From assembly GCA_022497155.1 (NCBI GenBank), contig MU385727.1, positions 62,001 to 126,000 on the forward strand: a stretch of 64,000 nucleotides of DNA. Direction: 5' to 3'. Below, in pieces: positions 59,900 through 64,000 of the stretch. Below the pieces are notes generated by a model that made no database searches, was not told the origin of the DNA, and saw nothing but the letters and a program-made list of their open reading frames with translations. The position numbers and the translations under genes are program-made. The DNA comes from Whalleya microplaca (lineage: Eukaryota; Ascomycota; Sordariomycetes; Xylariales; Xylariaceae). Each line of letters starts with the position of its first letter. Within the stretch, counting starts at the first letter, position 1.

Positions 59900-60865
59900 C
59901 GTTTTCCACACGGAAGCTCTCAGAAGTGAAGCTTTCTAGTAGGTCTCTTTGTTTCTAGGAGTTGAGAATGATAGCACTGAATGATGCTGGAGGTAAGTAC
60001 CTGCGTAGGAGCATGTAGGAACTTAGGTAAGGTGTTAATTGATGACGACATTTCAAAAGATGCTTAACAGCGCTTAGATGCTTATCGATAATTGAATATC
60101 TCTTAATTGCATATAACCGTTACTACTGCAGAGTCCCGATATTTGAGAAGTTCGACCTGCTTTTAATTGACTCCTCATAGAGTTTACTATATATTGAGAA
60201 ATGAAGTTTTTCTATATGTACCTATCTAAAGTAACCATATCCTAATATTTGGCAATCCATAGTTGAATTTGTCTTTAATTTGAGCTAAGGACATTATTTA
60301 GTAGAGACTCAGCCACACTACACCAGATGCCTCTTTTTGCGAACAATGCGAGCAATACGGCTGCTACACCAGCTTATAGTCCATTCATTATAAACCATGT
60401 AAACTAACAAATAGAACTGCCGTGATTGCCTCACTAGAGAAAGATGATGGCGGAGTGGCTTATATTCTTAGTCACTTCTTTGGGGGTGCATTCTCAGGAT
60501 AATGCAACGGGTATTCAGCTGTAATAGGCTAGATGCACGCGGGCTACGCATACGCCGTATTCTAGAGGAATAATGCGATTGGTTGAATATTGTTCGTGAG
60601 GCTGAACGCTGGACATCAAAGGCAGATAGCCTGCAGGTCATGGGCGCCCTGAATGCCCTTTGAGAAGATTGACTCACAACACAATGACATATAAGGGCGG
60701 TGATGTCTGTCCTCGCAAACGCAAAACACAAAGCATCAACTCTTTCATCATCGTTACCATAAGCAAAATCAAGCCACACTGAAAACAACCGGGACTGATT
60801 CACATCTTCTCTTTTTCATAATTTCCTGAATCGCAATCGCTAATCATCGGTGGACAATTAACAAT
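59900..60865. promoter_or_regulatory. divergent promoter region, UsgS-like (-) and RTA1-like (+)
   Basis: 966 bp between two start codons that face away from each other. No specific operator recognised. Composition is somewhat AT-rich around 60,050-60,300. Confidence 0.45.
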
Positions 60866-62144
60866 ATGGAGAACGGAAAATATGTCGAAGGTAGTATCTG
60901 GTTGTATGCGCCCAACAAGGGGGCACCTGTCTTCTTCGCAGTCGCTTTCTTAGCTACCGGAGCTGTCCATTTCTGGCAAGCAATGTACGTACTCCCAAAT
61001 CAGGTGCTCGATGATCATCTCTAACTTCACCCCTAGGCATTATAAGAGCTGGAGGCTCACTGGTTTATATGTTTTCTGCGCGCTGGTATTCGTGGCGGGA
61101 TTCATTGCCAGGGAGCTCGGGGCGTTCGACTACAAGGACCTTGTTAAGTATATCGTCAGCATATGTCTCTGTTATGCCGCGCCGTAAGTTACGCAGCCTG
61201 TAGTAAAGAAGAGGAAACTTACCAAGACTCTGTAGTCCTCTGTACGAACTAGCAAACTATTACGTCCTTGGTCGAATACTCTACTTCGTCCCGTACTACT
61301 CGCCAATCCATCCCGGGCGCGTATTGACGACCTTCGCCGCTATCTCGATGGTTATCGAGACCTTGAATGGTGTCGGTGCATCCTATGGTGAGTAAAATCC
61401 TATACTCGTTTGTTACCTGTTTCGAGAGCAAGCATCCCCTCCGATGTTCGGGAGTTAACAACTCCTGATTACTCGCCGAATTATCCAGAATAGTAAGTAC
61501 TGACTCCAGATGCTGCAGTGAGTAACCAATCGTTACCGACAAAAACGCAACAGGCTGGAAAGACGCTGCTACAGGCCGCGTTGGTGATGCAACTCGTTGT
61601 CGTCACGCTCTTCATCACGCTTGCCGTGACTTTCCAAATTAGGTGTCGACGGAACGGTATCAACCATGTCAAGGTCAACCAGGCACTCTTGACACTTTAT
61701 GTCAGTAGTACCATTATCATGGTCCGGTGTATCTATAGAGCGGTTGAGTTCTTCGATCTTTCAAATGCGAATTATTCCTCACCGGATTTTGATCCCTCGA
61801 CACTAAGCCCCATTATCCGCTATGAATGGTTTTTCTATGTGTTCGAGGCGACACTCATGCTCTGCAACAGCGTGCTACTGAACATCCGCCATCCACGCCG
61901 TTGGCTTCCTAAGTCAACCAAGGTTTATCTTGCTAGAGATGGTATAACGGAGATCCGCGGACCGGGCTACCAGCAGGAAAGGAATTTCTTAGTCACGCTT
62001 GTTGACCCTTTTGACGTGTATGGAATGATCAAGGGCAGAGATCAAACGACGCGTTTCTGGGATACCGATCCAATGGACAACCTCAAAACAGAGGCAAATG
62101 CCGAGTTACCAGTGGCGGCAAGACGAGTAAACGAAACAGTGTGA
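60866..62144 (+). CDS. RTA1-like lipid-translocating exporter family protein
   Basis: Four exons: 60,866-60,984; 61,037-61,183; 61,236-61,387; 61,519-62,144, giving 347 residues. The protein is a seven-helix membrane protein of the RTA1 family: YAPNKGAPVFFAVAFLAT, GAVHFWQAMHYKSWR, VAGFIAREL, APPLYELANYYVLGRILYFV, ETLNGVGAS, QAALVMQLVVVTLFITLAV, VSSTIIMVRCIYRAVEF and YEWFFYVFEATLML. Family members include yeast Rta1 and Rsb1, linked to lipid translocation and tolerance of azole-type drugs or sphingoid bases. The splice sites are consensus and the joins keep conserved motifs intact. The C-terminal ~85 residues are hydrophilic and probably cytosolic. Confidence 0.92.
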
Positions 62145-64000
62145 CCACAGAAAGCAGCTCAGGAACGGCTTCTTAGTAGGAAGCCACAACTGGCCTATCT
62201 GTTTGTTGAAAAGAGAAGGAAGAGTGGCCATAGAGCAGTCTTCGATGGCGTTCTGCTCCTATCATTTGTTCTATTCCTACCGACATGGGGTAGGGCGACC
62301 TCCATTCCTTGCTTGGATTACTCGAATCGCAGTACGTGACCCCGGTATGGCGTGGAAGACTGCTAGATAATAGACGGCGGGGACTAGCATAATGAGGATT
62401 AGATTGCTGGATCCATTGGCCGGAGGAGCCGTACAGCGCAACATTTTCACGTGGGAGGTTGTACCCTGTTACGCGGTTTGTTTTGTTATGGATAGCCAAA
62501 ATGGTGTCTTGTACTGTTGAATGTAATACCGTACTAACGGGCCTTAGCCTGTTGGATATCAGGTTTTAGGAAGATAGACCTCGTGAGGCCGTGATCTCAT
62601 CTGCGAGTTGGATTTGCGCGTGCCAACAACCCTTCTTTTTACGATCACCGTGGGTATGAAACAGATGTGTGCCGCAAGCAAAGCATCTAAAGGAATCAAT
62701 GGCTCCCCGCCGTCTGCGTGGTTCTTCCGGCCAAGCGACGGTTGACTAGCAGGATCCAATAACTTGCAAATATTTGCTGACCAGGGAATATTGTGGCATC
62801 CGAGAGTCGGGAAGCCCACACTGCTATCGCTCCGGTCCCGAGATTTTTTACTAGTGGGAGTGATCTGGCAGTCATGAGGATCACCAACCCCTGTCATCCG
62901 AATAACGGGCTTGCCTTGCTAACAGCGCCGCTCGAGTACTATTTCCAGTAGGAGGCTCCACGATGGCTGTCGGTGAGGCTCAAGGCACTTATGTAGCGGC
63001 TCACCTACGTACTACACGTAGTTTAGTTTCAACGTCGCGATCGAGTAAATCGCATAAATATATCATCAGTGATGGCTGATGAGGTTGAATGCGGCGTGGA
63101 ATACCTAGCTACAATATTGTCCATCCTTTCGAACAAGCTATATTTGGCGACGTGAAAAGTTCCTCGTTTACATATAAGCAAACCAGAGGGAATCAGCCAC
63201 GGCTTCTTCACATATCATAACATTATATACCTATTTCAAGCATATGTAGTTTCAGTTGCGATGATCAATAGTGTCTGTCGAAGGGCAACAAAAGCGCACA
63301 AAGTAGTACAGATTCAACGATGTTGAATTATATACTTACCTAGCGATGCATTGATGTTGCTTTGGTTTTATTATTGATATGCATACTGCAAAGATTGTTG
63401 TATGATTACATGTAATTGTATGTAACCTAGTGGGATGACAAGACGGGCTGGCTGGCTGGCAGCCGTAATAATACTACCTACTTGCAGTATATGTATGTAT
63501 GTATGTACTACTATGTATGTACGTAGCAGGTAAAGTAGTAAAGGCAGTTGGCAGCTGGGACGGGGCGGGGCTCCTAATGACTGTTGCTATTTCTGGAGCT
63601 TTCCCCAGTGCGGCGTGCCCCAGCCAGTCCAAACTCGCCTCGATATAGGTCGGATTCCTACTTATAAATGTCTTGAAAATCCGGTACCTACATACATCTG
63701 TTTTTGGCAGCTATTTGCGTGTGTGCACTTGTACATGGCCTGCGCTAGTATGCAAGTAGGATAGCGGCGCTGTCGTCCAATAGTTCGACGTGGTTCGTGC
63801 CGTTTACATGTGGTTTTCGTTTCTTCATTTCTCCTTTGTAAATTCCTATTTCGAACAGCCTGGATCGCGATATCTAGGTACGCAGTATTGGGATCCCACT
63901 CCCGAAAAATTGAAGCATCATCAATGCTTGTTGTACGTGTTCTTTTTTAGTTATCTGTCATGCCAGTGCTGACACCAGACTGCCACACGCCGTTGAGATC
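62145..64000. other. downstream region without recognisable gene
   Basis: About 1.9 kb after the RTA1-like gene. Minus open stretches at 62,173-62,499 and 62,559-62,897 have no recognisable content. Simple repeats occur at 63,447-63,466 (GGCT) and 63,487-63,525 (GTAT). Confidence 0.5.
63487..63525. repeat. (GTAT)n microsatellite, interrupted
   Basis: About five GTAT units, a short break, then GTATGTAC units. Confidence 0.8.

Noticed and set aside
62173..62897. Two minus open frames of 108 and 112 codons after the RTA1-like gene
   Set aside because: No family recognised; the first overlaps the RTA1-like 3' UTR in antisense. Kept as unassigned spacer.

Overview
The window comes from the nuclear genome of a filamentous ascomycete (Pezizomycotina, most likely Sordariomycetes; the species cannot be read from the sequence). 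The evidence is 45-75 bp introns with GTRNGT donors and CTAAC-type branch sites, fungal-only families (RTA1, UsgS, DUF1996, Inp1), and a block with the dinucleotide signature of repeat-induced point mutation (RIP).

Bases 1 to about 27,015 form an AT-rich block in which CpA and TpG are scarce and TpA is abundant. I see no intact gene there. It holds at least four Ty3/gypsy LTR-retrotransposon relics. Element D (minus strand, about 350-4,950) carries a recognisable reverse transcriptase (RT). Element A (plus strand) is split: its RT and RNase H lie at 5,430-7,094, and its integrase and chromodomain resume at 14,254-15,620. It is interrupted by the complete element B (7,095-14,248), which has paired LTRs and a 5-bp target duplication. 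Element C (about 16,200-16,870) is an integrase tail of the same family as D. At 19,020-20,173 lies a hAT-like element with three 198-bp tandem units inside. From 20,174 to 27,015 I could not name any domain.

Composition changes abruptly near 27,015, and ten spliced genes follow. In order they are: a secreted DUF1996 protein (+), an anion:cation-symporter-family MFS permease (+), a 4.1-kb stretch without a gene, a GT25 glycosyltransferase (-), a NYN-domain protein (-), an Rsc1/Rsc2-type bromodomain-BAH remodeller subunit (-), an Otu1/YOD1 deubiquitinase (+), an Inp1 peroxisome-inheritance protein (-), a cupin-like/TPR/ankyrin/TIR-like protein (-), an FmdA/AmdA formamidase (-), a UsgS-like membrane protein (-) and an RTA1-family membrane protein (+). 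That makes eleven entries if the DUF1996 gene is counted. All exon sets given below sum to whole codons and join in frame.

The genes are mostly unrelated housekeeping or membrane functions, not a biosynthetic cluster. The most unusual gene is at 52,512-55,380: a predicted 935-residue protein joining a cupin-like N-terminus, TPRs, one ankyrin-like repeat and a C-terminal TIR-like domain with a WCxxE motif, and with no visible NTPase. Such an architecture would suit a signalling or self/non-self role, but that is inference.
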